A program made the position numbers and the translations under genes. The notes beneath the pieces were generated by a model. That model was not told the origin of the DNA. It saw only the letters and a program-made list of their open reading frames with translations, and searched no databases. Shown here piece after piece: positions 1-7,755 of a stretch of 43,125 nucleotides of DNA; position 1 is the stretch's first letter, and each line of letters begins with the position of its first letter. The stretch covers positions 1 to 43,125 of the forward strand of contig JAFYKY010000004.1 in the NCBI GenBank assembly GCA_017537345.1. Direction: 5' to 3'. This DNA comes from Clostridia bacterium (lineage in GTDB: Bacteria > Bacillota > Clostridia > Oscillospirales > CAG-382).

Positions 1-1
1 G

Positions 2-196
2 ATCAACTTCCAGCTCTCCAACAAGGGTCTCGTTGGTTACTCTTGGGATCTTGATGCAGCAGAAGTAGCAGGCGCAGGCTCCAGCCTCGCAGTTGAAAAC
101 GCAGACGCTCTCGGCGATACCGGCATCTACGTAATCGCAGCACTTGCACTTGTTGCACTTATCGGTACTGCAGTAGTAATCAAAAAGCGCGCCTAA
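2..196 (+). CDS. C-terminal tail of a cell-wall-anchored surface protein (partial)
   Basis: The reading frame enters from the left edge and stops with TAA at 194-196, giving the last 64 residues of a longer protein. The tail has an Ala/Gly-rich stretch, then LGDTG, then about 18 hydrophobic residues and a final KKRA. That order (short motif, membrane segment, positive tail) is the layout of a Gram-positive sorting signal. LGDTG is not a canonical LPXTG, so anchoring may instead be by the membrane segment alone. Codon choice (GCA, CTT, GTT rich) looks like that of a well-expressed gene. The function of the missing part cannot be told. Two hairpin terminators follow directly. Confidence 0.75.
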   Translation: MNFQLSNKGLVGYSWDLDAAEVAGAGSSLAVENADALGDTGIYVIAALALVALIGTAVVIKKRA

Positions 197-257
197 ACTA
201 TTGGCGACTGTCTAAACTTTGCAGATCGAAACGCAAAGTGGTTTGATACGTAATTAC

Positions 258-300
258 AAATGCGAGAGATATTAGTTTATCTCTCGCATTTATGTTTTCT
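258..300 (+). terminator. Rho-independent terminator of the surface-protein gene
   Basis: Perfect 13-bp inverted repeat, AAATGCGAGAGAT (258-270) and ATCTCTCGCATTT (279-291), with an 8-nt loop, followed by a T-rich tract. Confidence 0.85.
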
Positions 301-307
301 TTATATG

Positions 308-340
308 AAGGAATTTGTTTTTCACAAATTCCTTTTTATT
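308..340 (+). terminator. Second hairpin terminator in tandem
   Basis: Arms AAGGAATTTGT (308-318) and ACAAATTCCTT (324-334) are perfect complements, followed by a T-rich run. It lies 17 bp after the first hairpin, so the two act as a double terminator. A small GCGTTT/AAACGC hairpin plus TTTT follows at 343-360. Confidence 0.7.
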
Positions 341-501
341 TTGCGTTTCTAAACGCTTTTACGCGGTAGGCAGTAGAATACTACAGCTCTACAGGGGTCC
401 CCGAAAAATGCTGCCGCATTTTTTGGGGTTCCCGATCTACGCGCGTAAAAGACGTTTTCTGCTTTGTTTATACAGCCGCCCCGCCAAAATCAGACTTTCG
501 G

Positions 502-590
502 TTCTACAGACGTCACTTTTGTCTATATTGTAGGGAAGGGGCTTGCCCCTTCCGTTTTCTACAGACGGCAGTTTTGGCTGTGTTGTAGGG
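502..590. repeat. Pair of 34-bp imperfect direct repeats
   Basis: Copy 1 (502-535) and copy 2 (557-590) both begin TTCTACAGACG and end TTGTAGGG and differ at only a few inner positions. Each copy can fold on itself, because CTACA near the start pairs with TGTAG near the end, with further inner pairing (AGAC/GTCT in copy 1, ACAG/CTGT in copy 2). A GC-rich hairpin (534-553) overlaps the end of copy 1 and fills the gap between the copies. Confidence 0.65.
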
Positions 591-649
591 CGGGGGGGTA
601 CTCCAGCCGCATAAAAAATGTTTTTTGCTTTGCAAAAAACTACCGAAAC

Positions 650-729
650 GCCGTGGTTTATCACGGCATATCACGTGCCGCAGGCACATATCACGTTGCT
701 GAAAGCAACATATCACCGCCCGCAGGGCG
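650..729. repeat. Array of four short hairpins joined by the linker ATATCAC
   Basis: Hairpins: GCCGTG/CACGGC (650-667), GTGCC/GGCAC (675-687), GTTGCT/AGCAAC (695-709) and CGCCC/GGGCG (717-729). The three linkers between them (668-674, 688-694, 710-716) are identical, ATATCAC. The stems share no sequence with one another, yet all stay perfectly paired, so architecture rather than sequence is repeated. This is not a CRISPR array: the constant part is 7 bp and the variable parts are self-complementary. Confidence 0.8.
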
Positions 730-749
730 CACAGTTCTCCGTTATGCGC

Positions 750-783
750 AAAAAAGCCTTGGGTTTAGCCCAAGGCTTTTTAA
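750..783. terminator. Bidirectional terminator downstream of the GDPD-domain gene
   Basis: Stem AAAAAGCCTTGGG / CCCAAGGCTTTTT with loop TTTAG. A-run and T-run flank it on both sides, so it can stop the leftward murQ operon and anything crossing from the left. Confidence 0.85.
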
Positions 784-794
784 TTTAATTAAGA

Positions 795-3515
795 TCAGTC
801 TTTCTTCTTTTTGCCGGTTGCGAGTACCACTACGGTTGCGATACCGCAGATCGCGATTATGGAAAGGCAAGCGATCTTGAACACGTCAACGCCTTCTTCG
901 GGCAGGGGTTCTGCTTCTACGTCAACGGTGATAGGCTGGGAATACAGCACGTATTCCTTTCCGTTGGGAAGCTTGGTGGAATAACTGAGCATAAACGCTA
1001 CGCTTCCTTCGGTTCCTGCGGTGAATACGCCGGTGGCGGGGTCGAAGCCCGCGCCCAGATCATCTGTCAGCCAAACCACGTTCACGCTGTCGGTTACGGT
1101 TGCAACGGTTCCGCCGTAGGTAACCGTTTCTGCTTTTATCTTCATAGTTCCGCCGGCGGTGAGCGTGCTTGCGCCTACCTTATCCACGTTGAAATCCATT
1201 ACGGTGTTTTTGGTAAGCTGGGAATCGTCGGTAGTAAGACCGTCAACACCCCAAAGGAATTCGTTATAGAACGCCATAGAGGTTCCCGTGCTGAAGGTCC
1301 AGGGCCACAAGGATACGCCGCGGTCATTAAGTATCGTATAGAATTCCTTGCTTATGTTGCCGTAGTTAATATTAACGGTGGCGTTGTAGACCTGAGCGTT
1401 TTTGATAAGCTGGAACGCATTTATTCTCAAAGCTTCCATATCAGCCGCGCTTGCAGTAAGAGAGCCGCTGAGATAACCTGCGGAAATAATGGGATCAACC
1501 TCATAGGTCTTCTTGAGCACGGGGCCCGAGAAGGAGATTATGTTAACTCTATGCTGTACGTTGTATTCTTTTATAATATCGTACAGTACGGGTACCATAG
1601 CCTCGTCGCCGCTCTTAAGCTCGATAACGTAATATACGTTGGTATCCTTAAGAGCTTCAAACATTTCTTTAAGGGTAGGCACTTGTGCATCGGAAACAGA
1701 GCCGTCTTTGTTAAGAAGTCTGTATTCACGTATCTCCTCCAGAGTCATCTGGGGAACGGTCTTGCTGCCGGTATAGTTGGTGGTACGGTTAAGGGTGTTA
1801 TCGTGCATAATAATTATCTCGCCGTCTTTGGTAAGATAAATATCGGTTTCAACCTCGGTTGCGCCGTTTTGAACAGCGGTGAGATAACCTTCGATAGAGT
1901 TTTCGGGAGCTTGGGAGGGGTTGCCTCTGTGACCGACAATAGAAGGTGTTTTGGTAAGGGTGTTCTTTCCGAAAACGTCGCACATAACGGTGGTTATAAG
2001 GGCGTGGTTATCGGAAACCATACCGTTTGCGCCGGATGCTATCATCCAGGCGGCGTCGATCTTATCTAACTCCGTGCCGTAAGCCCATACCGTTACGTGA
2101 AGCTCCTGTAATGCGGCTACGGTTGCCTTTGCGCATTTTTCTGCAGGGAGCGCCAATACGTTGACTGCATAGCCTCTTACGGTTTCACGGATCTGCTGAG
2201 CGGATCTTCCTTCAATATCATTAAGGAAAAGTATGGTGCGGAGCGCGTTCTTTTTATTACGGATAGCTTTAAGCAAATCTCCGTTTTCGGACGCTACGTT
2301 AATATCCCAGAAATCGTTGGCGGCGCACCATTCGGTAAGGGTGTTGCAATCCTGCTCGGAATTTACGTACACACCGGGAATAACACCTTTTTCGTTGCAT
2401 ATCGCGTACAAAGCGTCAAGCTTTTCTGCTGTCAGGCTTTCGTACTTAACAAGCACGGAATTGGGCTTTGATTCGCCGTTAAGAAGGGAAGTAAGGTCTG
2501 CTTCGGAAACGGAAGCGACGTTTGTAACAGCGTTAAGAAGGTTTGTTTTTGTGTGCTCCACTGCAATAAGGGGATCTTTGACTTCGGGCTTCTTTGCGGC
2601 TTCCGTTGCAATTGTGACCTTGATATAATCAAAATGCATTACGGAGCTGTTGCCCTGAATACCGATACCGCCCATAGTCTTAAGTGAGTAACCGTATGTG
2701 GTTATATCGTCGATATGTACCACAACGCTGCCATCGATACGGTACTGAATGGTATTATCAAAAGCAGAAACGTTGAACTTGTAAAATTCTCCGTAGGTCA
2801 TATCGGAATCATAGCCTGCGGAACGGAGATATCTCCAGGTGCTTCCGTCGTATCCCACGCACTCAACACCGCCGGTGGACTTTTCACCGCCTGCATTGGA
2901 CATGCTCTTTCTTACGCACATGTGCATATAATAGGGAGCCTGATAACGGTAGCATATGGAAAACCATCTGCTGTTATCGGTAGAAGAGATCATAGCTGCG
3001 GAGGTTTCTATATTGTAGTTACCGAAATCGGCAAGCCATTCGGGCATAAGAAGAATGGTGTTGCTTTTTCCCGTGGTGTCTATAACCAGCACGCCGTCTT
3101 TAACGCTTACCGTGCCGTTTGCGGTCTTTTTGAGCCCCTCTATATCGGAAGCAGCATCAAAATCATTTTCGTACAGCACGTATTCGGTTTCATCGGTGTT
3201 TTTAATAACCGCATAAACCTTACGGCTCTTTCCGTCCTTGGAAGCGGTAAGCTCGTATACGCCTTTTTCATCAAACTTAACTGTGGTTACGGTTTTTCCG
3301 TCCAGAGTCCATTCGGGAGAATTCAATACAGTGCCGTCGCTAAGCTCAACGGAATATGCGGTAAGGTCAATATCCTTGCCGGCATCTCCCGTAACTGCGG
3401 GGGAAGCGTTTGTAACGGTCTTTGCCTCTTCCGCCAATGCTTTTGTAAGGGGAATTGCCGTTAACAAAGCCATAAGCATCAAAGCGCAAAGTACAAAAGC
3501 CACAACTCTTTTCAT
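795..3515 (-). CDS. Membrane-anchored surface protein with a glycerophosphodiester phosphodiesterase (GDPD) domain
   Basis: A 906-residue protein. The chosen start at 3515 has AGGAGG 7 nt upstream; an in-frame start 18 codons further out would place that site inside the gene. Domains in order: signal peptide (MKRVVAFVLCALM...); a small Ig-like segment; a LamG/concanavalin-like region (about 115-310); a degenerate TIM-barrel-like region (about 335-520); and a GDPD domain from about 525 with HRGNP (His529), PENS, a following E-x-D, and a downstream MHD. The C-terminus has a further beta-rich segment, one membrane helix and GKKKKD. GDPD enzymes split glycerophosphodiesters to glycerol-3-phosphate and an alcohol; here the target could be teichoic acid or deacylated lipid, which is inference. 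It follows murQ by 22 bp, so the two form one operon. Confidence 0.85.
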   Translation of the reverse strand: MKRVVAFVLCALMLMALLTAIPLTKALAEEAKTVTNASPAVTGDAGKDIDLTAYSVELSDGTVLNSPEWTLDGKTVTTVKFDEKGVYELTASKDGKSRKVYAVIKNTDETEYVLYENDFDAASDIEGLKKTANGTVSVKDGVLVIDTTGKSNTILLMPEWLADFGNYNIETSAAMISSTDNSRWFSICYRYQAPYYMHMCVRKSMSNAGGEKSTGGVECVGYDGSTWRYLRSAGYDSDMTYGEFYKFNVSAFDNTIQYRIDGSVVVHIDDITTYGYSLKTMGGIGIQGNSSVMHFDYIKVTIATEAAKKPEVKDPLIAVEHTKTNLLNAVTNVASVSEADLTSLLNGESKPNSVLVKYESLTAEKLDALYAICNEKGVIPGVYVNSEQDCNTLTEWCAANDFWDINVASENGDLLKAIRNKKNALRTILFLNDIEGRSAQQIRETVRGYAVNVLALPAEKCAKATVAALQELHVTVWAYGTELDKIDAAWMIASGANGMVSDNHALITTVMCDVFGKNTLTKTPSIVGHRGNPSQAPENSIEGYLTAVQNGATEVETDIYLTKDGEIIIMHDNTLNRTTNYTGSKTVPQMTLEEIREYRLLNKDGSVSDAQVPTLKEMFEALKDTNVYYVIELKSGDEAMVPVLYDIIKEYNVQHRVNIISFSGPVLKKTYEVDPIISAGYLSGSLTASAADMEALRINAFQLIKNAQVYNATVNINYGNISKEFYTILNDRGVSLWPWTFSTGTSMAFYNEFLWGVDGLTTDDSQLTKNTVMDFNVDKVGASTLTAGGTMKIKAETVTYGGTVATVTDSVNVVWLTDDLGAGFDPATGVFTAGTEGSVAFMLSYSTKLPNGKEYVLYSQPITVDVEAEPLPEEGVDVFKIACLSIIAICGIATVVVLATGKKKKD

Positions 3516-3537
3516 TGGTGTACCTCCTTGAAATACC

Positions 3538-4368
3538 TTATTTATTTGAATTGATATCGTCGATAGCATCGGCGATCATATATTTATGCTTTTTCAGGAA
3601 TTCACGGGCGGTTTCGTAATCGCATCCCGTTTCGTCGCAGATAATTCTTATAGCGCGGTCTACCAGCTTTTTGTTGGAGGGAACCATATACGCCATATAA
3701 TTTCCTCTTACTCTGCCGGTACGTACCATTCCGCCGGTAGAAAGCATATTAAGTATCATTTTCTGCGCGGTGCCCGCTTTCATACGGGTGGAACCGTTTA
3801 TGACCTCCGCTCCCACAACGGCGATCATCGCCACGTCGGAAAGGGGGATAAGGGCGCTGTCGGAATTGCAGGAAACGCACATCGTCTTTGCGCCTATGGA
3901 ACGGGCGTAAACAAGCGCGTTTTGCACGCAAGCCGCAGAACCGCTGGCGGAAAGACCTATACAAACGTCCTTTTCGCAAAAATCCTTTGCCTTTAACTGT
4001 CTTACAATAGATTCGGGGTCGTCCTCCGCATCTTCTATGGAATCAAACGCCGCATCTCTGCCTCCCGCAATAATTCCCTGCACGGTTTCCGCGGAAACAC
4101 CGTAGGTGGGGGGACATTCGCTTGCATCAAGCACACCGAGTCTGCCGGAAGTGCCTGCGCCTACGTAAAAAACTCTGCCGCCGCCGGAAAGCACCTCTGC
4201 GTAAAGATCGATACCCTTTGCAATTTCGGGCAGTGCTTTTTCCACCGCGTCGGCTACCGTTTTGTCCTGCTCGTTAATAGCCTTTGCTATTCCCAGCGAG
4301 TCAAGCTTGTCAATATTTTTTGTCTGTTGGTTGGTGCTCTCCGTACGGAGAGATGCAAACTCGGACAT
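3538..4368 (-). CDS. murQ: N-acetylmuramic acid 6-phosphate etherase
   Basis: MurQ removes the lactyl ether from MurNAc-6-phosphate to give GlcNAc-6-phosphate and D-lactate in the cytoplasm, a step in reuse of peptidoglycan sugar. The sequence has the N-terminal TESTNQQT motif, the SIS-domain signature VGAGTSGRLGVLDASECPPT with the conserved Glu, and NGSTRMKAGTAQK near the C-terminal half. At 276 residues it is slightly shorter than typical family members (about 300), mostly at the C-terminus. The start has AGAGGTGG 6 nt upstream. It is the first gene of a two-gene operon with the GDPD protein. No MurNAc transporter or kinase is in view. Confidence 0.95.
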   Translation of the reverse strand: MSEFASLRTESTNQQTKNIDKLDSLGIAKAINEQDKTVADAVEKALPEIAKGIDLYAEVLSGGGRVFYVGAGTSGRLGVLDASECPPTYGVSAETVQGIIAGGRDAAFDSIEDAEDDPESIVRQLKAKDFCEKDVCIGLSASGSAACVQNALVYARSIGAKTMCVSCNSDSALIPLSDVAMIAVVGAEVINGSTRMKAGTAQKMILNMLSTGGMVRTGRVRGNYMAYMVPSNKKLVDRAIRIICDETGCDYETAREFLKKHKYMIADAIDDINSNK

Positions 4369-4410
4369 AATGCCACCTCTTTGAAAAAATCTACATATTA
4401 TTATATAATA

Positions 4411-4439
4411 AGTTTAGCACATGGGCAAAATAAAATCAA
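4411..4439 (-). promoter_or_regulatory. Promoter of the murQ operon
   Basis: Minus-strand TTGATT (4434-4439), 17-bp spacer, TAAACT (4411-4416). It lies back to back with the glycosyltransferase promoter. Confidence 0.6.
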
Positions 4440-4467
4440 TAGTAACCCAAAAAATAGGAAAATAAAA

Positions 4468-4496
4468 TTGACAAAATACTACCCAAGTGGTATTAT
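4468..4496 (+). promoter_or_regulatory. Strong sigma-A promoter of the glycosyltransferase operon, very short leader
   Basis: TTGACA (4468-4473), 17-bp spacer, TATTAT (4491-4496). Transcription should begin near 4503, which is inside or next to the ribosome binding site GAGGAGG (4502-4508). The leader would therefore be only about 15 nt. Confidence 0.85.
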
Positions 4497-4517
4497 GTAC
4501 GTGAGGAGGTTTTGACC

Positions 4518-5474
4518 GTGGCAGTAAAGAAAAAAGACCTTATTTCGATAGTCGTTCCTTGCTATAACGAAAGCGAGGCGCTACCTTATTTTTATAAAGA
4601 AATAGCAACCGTTGCAAAGAGTCTGGATGCGGATCTTGAAATTATCTGCGTGGATGACGGTTCTAAAGACGATACGCTTAAAAAGCTTCGTATCCTTGCG
4701 CAAAACGACAGCCGTATACGTTACCTTTCCTTTTCCCGCAATTTCGGAAAAGAGGCGGCGATGTTTGCAGGGCTTTCCGCCTCAAGGGGAGATTACGTCG
4801 CTATAATGGACGCGGATCTTCAGGACCCCCCTTCATTACTTCCCGAAATGTACGAAGCTGTGCGTTACGGCAAGTATGACAGCGTGGCAACCAGAAGAAA
4901 GACAAGGGATGGGGAACCCCCCGTGCGTTCCTTCTGCGCCCGCGCGTTTTACAAGATAATGAGCAAGATAAGCGATACCGAGCTGGTGGAGGGCGCAAGA
5001 GATTTCCGTCTTATGCGCAGACGTATGGTGGACGCCATACTTTCCATGACAGAATACAACAGATTTACCAAGGGTATCTTCTGTTGGGTAGGTTTTAAGA
5101 CCAAGTGGCTGGAGTACGATAATATAGAGCGTGTTGCGGGAAGCACCAAATGGTCCTTCTGGAAATTGCTTAAGTATTCCTTTGAGTGTATTTACAATTT
5201 CTCCACCGTTCCTTTGGATATATCGTCCTTTTCGGGATTTGCTCTTTGCATACTTTCCGTTATCGGAATTTTAATAGTTATAATCCGCGCGCTGTGCGGC
5301 GTTCCTTCCGCAAACGGCTGGGCATCCCTTTTATGCGTAATACTTTTCGTAGGCGGGCTGCAGCTTTTCTGCATTGGTATTCTGGGAAAATATCTTTCCC
5401 GCACTTATATGGAAACCAAAAAGCGTCCGATCTATATCGTACGGGAATCAGAGGAGGATATTAAGAAAAAATGA
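4518..5474 (+). CDS. GT2-family membrane glycosyltransferase (DPMS/GtrB-like)
   Basis: A 318-residue inverting GT-A glycosyltransferase. Visible motifs are SIVVPCYNESEALPYF, the VDDGSKDDT nucleotide-binding segment, MDADLQDPP (DXD-type metal site) and a C-terminal QRVAGSTKW-like loop (ERVAGSTKW). Two membrane helices follow at about 230-300, then a basic cytoplasmic tail. Relatives move glucose, mannose or a similar sugar from a nucleotide sugar to polyprenyl phosphate. Starts: TTG at 4512 is only 3 nt from GAGGAGG, while GTG at 4518 is at normal distance, so I chose 4518. The stop overlaps the next start (ATGA), so translation is coupled to the isomerase-like gene. Confidence 0.9.
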   Translation: MAVKKKDLISIVVPCYNESEALPYFYKEIATVAKSLDADLEIICVDDGSKDDTLKKLRILAQNDSRIRYLSFSRNFGKEAAMFAGLSASRGDYVAIMDADLQDPPSLLPEMYEAVRYGKYDSVATRRKTRDGEPPVRSFCARAFYKIMSKISDTELVEGARDFRLMRRRMVDAILSMTEYNRFTKGIFCWVGFKTKWLEYDNIERVAGSTKWSFWKLLKYSFECIYNFSTVPLDISSFSGFALCILSVIGILIVIIRALCGVPSANGWASLLCVILFVGGLQLFCIGILGKYLSRTYMETKKRPIYIVRESEEDIKKK

Positions 5475-6259
5475 TAGAGCTTGGTATTATCACTTATCAG
5501 CCTAACGGAGACGGTATTCGCTGGGTAAAGAGTCTTGGACTTAATAACGCAGAATTCTGCCTTAACGGGGACGAGATATATTCTCTTAATGCAGAGGACG
5601 TAATAAACGCCTGCAAGGAAACCGGTGTTAAGGTTGCTTCTGTGGGCCGTTGGGGAAGATTCAGAATTAACGAAGACGGCAGTATAAACGAAAAAGAGCA
5701 AAAGGACGAATTTTTGCTTATAGATTTTTGCCGCAAGATAGGCTGTCCTGTATACGTTACCGGCTGTAACTACGTTGACGGACTTTCCTACTACGCAAAC
5801 GTAACCGCTACTATTAACTATTTCAAATCCCTTATGGATTACGCAGGGGATGACGTAAAGATATGCACCTACAACTGTAACTGGAACGCATATACAAATA
5901 AGCCCCACGAATGGGATATTATTCACGATCATCTTCCCGCGCTGGGCATTAAGTTCGATCCTTCCCATACCATTATCGGCGGAAGAAACTGGCAGGACGA
6001 AGCGGTAAAATACGGAAGCAAATTTTACCACATGCACGTAAAGGGCACGGTGGATATCGGAGGCGGCAGATTTGACGATCCTCCCGCAGGAATGGATTCC
6101 ATCAACTGGGGACTTTTGGTAGCAATTATGCGCAAGCACAGCTACAACGGTGTAATGTCTATCGAACCTCATTCCGAAACCTGGCAGGGCGAGCTTGGCG
6201 CAAAGGGCATTGCCTTTACCATAAAGATGATGAAACAGCTTTTGTTTATAGAGGATTAA
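5471..6259 (+). CDS. Sugar phosphate isomerase/epimerase family TIM barrel (first copy)
   Basis: A 262-residue xylose-isomerase-like (AP endonuclease 2 superfamily) barrel. Metal-site motifs are visible: KFDPSHTII (Asp, His), HMHVKG (His) and a C-terminal MSIEPH (Glu). There is no signal peptide, so it is cytoplasmic. Such proteins interconvert ketoses or inositols, and the substrate cannot be read from sequence. It overlaps the glycosyltransferase by 4 nt and is followed 5 nt later by a small unknown gene. With the oxidoreductase and second barrel downstream this resembles inositol- or keto-sugar-type catabolic clusters; that is inference. Confidence 0.85.
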   Translation: MIELGIITYQPNGDGIRWVKSLGLNNAEFCLNGDEIYSLNAEDVINACKETGVKVASVGRWGRFRINEDGSINEKEQKDEFLLIDFCRKIGCPVYVTGCNYVDGLSYYANVTATINYFKSLMDYAGDDVKICTYNCNWNAYTNKPHEWDIIHDHLPALGIKFDPSHTIIGGRNWQDEAVKYGSKFYHMHVKGTVDIGGGRFDDPPAGMDSINWGLLVAIMRKHSYNGVMSIEPHSETWQGELGAKGIAFTIKMMKQLLFIED

Positions 6260-6264
6260 CGGAT

Positions 6265-6609
6265 ATGGGACTTTTTTCAAGGAAAAAACGTCCGCCCAAG
6301 GATACCTCAAGCGTTGAATTCAAACGCTATATGGCAGACCGCATAAGCGATAAGCTTATAAAATGCGTGCTTCAGCGTAACGATGATTATACCGATACCA
6401 TTATCGGCAAAAGCGGATTTTTTGTCGTAAAAAACGGTATATTGGAGATCATTTGCGAAAGCAACACCGTTTTTTGCGGAGAGATAGACACCCTCACCAT
6501 CTGGGAGCTTTTATCTCTTGACGGAGTCGTTATTACCGGATACGACCGTACCGTGGACAATGAACGGACGGTTATGGCATACTACAAATATTACCGCGAG
6601 GTAAAATAA
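6265..6609 (+). CDS. Conserved-looking small protein of unknown function
   Basis: 114 residues with no family I recognise. The N-terminus is strongly basic (GLFSRKKRPPKD). The middle is a compact alpha/beta pattern with hydrophobic strands (SGFFVVKNGILEIIC, VFCGEIDTLTIWELLSLDGVVI), and it ends with a basic YYKYYREVK. There is no signal peptide or membrane helix. The start is 5 nt after the barrel gene with GAGG overlapping that gene's end, so it is co-translated within the sugar cluster. It is followed by the Gfo/Idh/MocA gene after 34 bp. Its placement suggests an accessory role in the same pathway, which is inference only. Confidence 0.75.
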   Translation: MGLFSRKKRPPKDTSSVEFKRYMADRISDKLIKCVLQRNDDYTDTIIGKSGFFVVKNGILEIICESNTVFCGEIDTLTIWELLSLDGVVITGYDRTVDNERTVMAYYKYYREVK

Positions 6610-6643
6610 TAAATAATTATTTTTTTAAGGAGAATACAAAACT

Positions 6644-7741
6644 ATGGCAGACAGAATCGTAAAAGTCGGCGTTATCGGCTGCGGCGGTATCGCTAATCAG
6701 AAGCACCTTCCTTCTCTTCACAAGCTTCCCAACGTACAGCTTGTTGCATTTTGCGATATCATCGTAGAAAAGGCAGAGAAAGCGGCAAAAACATACGGCA
6801 CTCCCGATGCAAAGGTGTATGAAGATTACAAGGAACTTCTTAAGGATGAATCCATCGAAGTAGTTCACGTTTGTACTCCCAACAGAAGCCACAGCTTTAT
6901 TACTATAGACGCTCTTGAAGCAGGCAAAAACGTAATGTGCGAAAAGCCTATGGCTATCAACGCTACCGAAGCAAAGAAGATGGTTGAGGCTGCAAAGCGC
7001 ACCGGCAAGAAGCTTTCTATCGGTTATCAGAACCGTTTCCGTCCCGAAGTTCAGTTCATCAAGAAAGAATGTGATGAAGGCAATCTGGGCGATATCTACT
7101 ACGCAAAGGCAACTGCACTTCGCCGTCGCGAAGTTCCTACCTGGGGCGTATTCCTTAACGAATACGAGCAGGGCGGCGGTCCTCTTATCGATATCGGTAC
7201 TCACGCACTTGACCTTACTCTTTGGTCTATGAACAATTACAAGCCCAAGTTCTGTGTTGGTACTACCTATGAGAAGCTTAAGAAGGAAGTTCCCTCCGGC
7301 AACGCTTGGGGCGAATGGGATCCCGAAAAGTTCACCGTTGAAGATTCCGCTTTCGGCTTTATCGTAATGGAAAACGGTGCGACCGTACTTCTTGAATCCT
7401 CCTGGGCTCTTAACATACTGGATCCCCGTGAAGCTTGCACCACCCTTTGCGGTACCAAAGCAGGTATTGATATGAACAACGGCGTTCGTATGAATGGTAT
7501 CCGTCAGGGCAGAAGATATTCTCTTACTCCCGATCTTAAAGCAGGCGGCGCAGATTTCTATGAAGGCGTTGGCTCCGGCTCTCCCTCCGATATGGAAGCT
7601 GCTCTCTGGATAGATGCAGTTATTAACGACAAGGATCCCGTAGTTCTTCCCGAACAGGCTTACTGCGTATCCCAGATACTGGAAGGTATCTATGAATCCG
7701 CTAAGACCGGCAAGCCCTATTACTTCAACGAAGAAAACTAA
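6644..7741 (+). CDS. Gfo/Idh/MocA-family NAD(P)-dependent oxidoreductase
   Basis: A 365-residue cytoplasmic sugar or inositol dehydrogenase. The Rossmann fold opens with VGVIGCGGIANQKHLPSL, followed by the nucleotide-site acidic residue in VAFCDI. The family signature EKPMAIN is at about residue 105, and the sugar-binding C-terminal domain carries GGGPLIDIGTHALDL with the catalytic-site His. The start has AAGGAG 11 nt upstream. Codon use is biased to CTT/GTT/GAA/AAG, more like a highly expressed gene than its neighbours. It is followed 14 bp later by the second TIM barrel; a dehydrogenase plus isomerase pair is common in clusters for unusual sugars. The substrate is not determinable. Confidence 0.93.
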   Translation: MADRIVKVGVIGCGGIANQKHLPSLHKLPNVQLVAFCDIIVEKAEKAAKTYGTPDAKVYEDYKELLKDESIEVVHVCTPNRSHSFITIDALEAGKNVMCEKPMAINATEAKKMVEAAKRTGKKLSIGYQNRFRPEVQFIKKECDEGNLGDIYYAKATALRRREVPTWGVFLNEYEQGGGPLIDIGTHALDLTLWSMNNYKPKFCVGTTYEKLKKEVPSGNAWGEWDPEKFTVEDSAFGFIVMENGATVLLESSWALNILDPREACTTLCGTKAGIDMNNGVRMNGIRQGRRYSLTPDLKAGGADFYEGVGSGSPSDMEAALWIDAVINDKDPVVLPEQAYCVSQILEGIYESAKTGKPYYFNEEN

Positions 7742-7755
7742 GGAGTTTCACAGAT

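Larger units (their letters stand above)
341..748. other. Gene-free block of hairpins and repeats
   Basis: I find no credible gene here. Short open frames exist on both strands but lack ribosome binding sites and run through inverted repeats. From left to right it holds: a hairpin with 13-nt arms (399-411 with 416-428, one G-T wobble); two imperfect 34-bp direct repeats (502-535, 557-590) with a 9-bp hairpin GGAAGGGGC/GCCCCTTCC between them (534-553); a GTTTTTTGC/GCAAAAAAC hairpin (620-640); and the linker-joined hairpin array at 650-729. Overall it looks like intergenic repetitive or RNA-structured DNA. Confidence 0.6.

Noticed and set aside
1..4. GATC at the very left edge as a cloning junction
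   Set aside because: Four bases are far too common to support any claim.
650..729. Regularly spaced repeats, possible CRISPR array
   Set aside because: The constant part is only 7 bp, the variable parts are self-complementary hairpins, and no cas gene is present.
437..880. Short overlapping frames in the first intergenic block
   Set aside because: They cross hairpins and terminators, lack ribosome binding sites, and have Cys/Arg/aromatic-rich compositions typical of non-coding DNA.
5432..6310. Long antisense frames opposite several genes (for example 5432-6310, 7738-8760, 30993-32633)
   Set aside because: They mirror strongly supported genes on the other strand, lack start signals, and show Cys/Phe/Ile-rich shadow composition.
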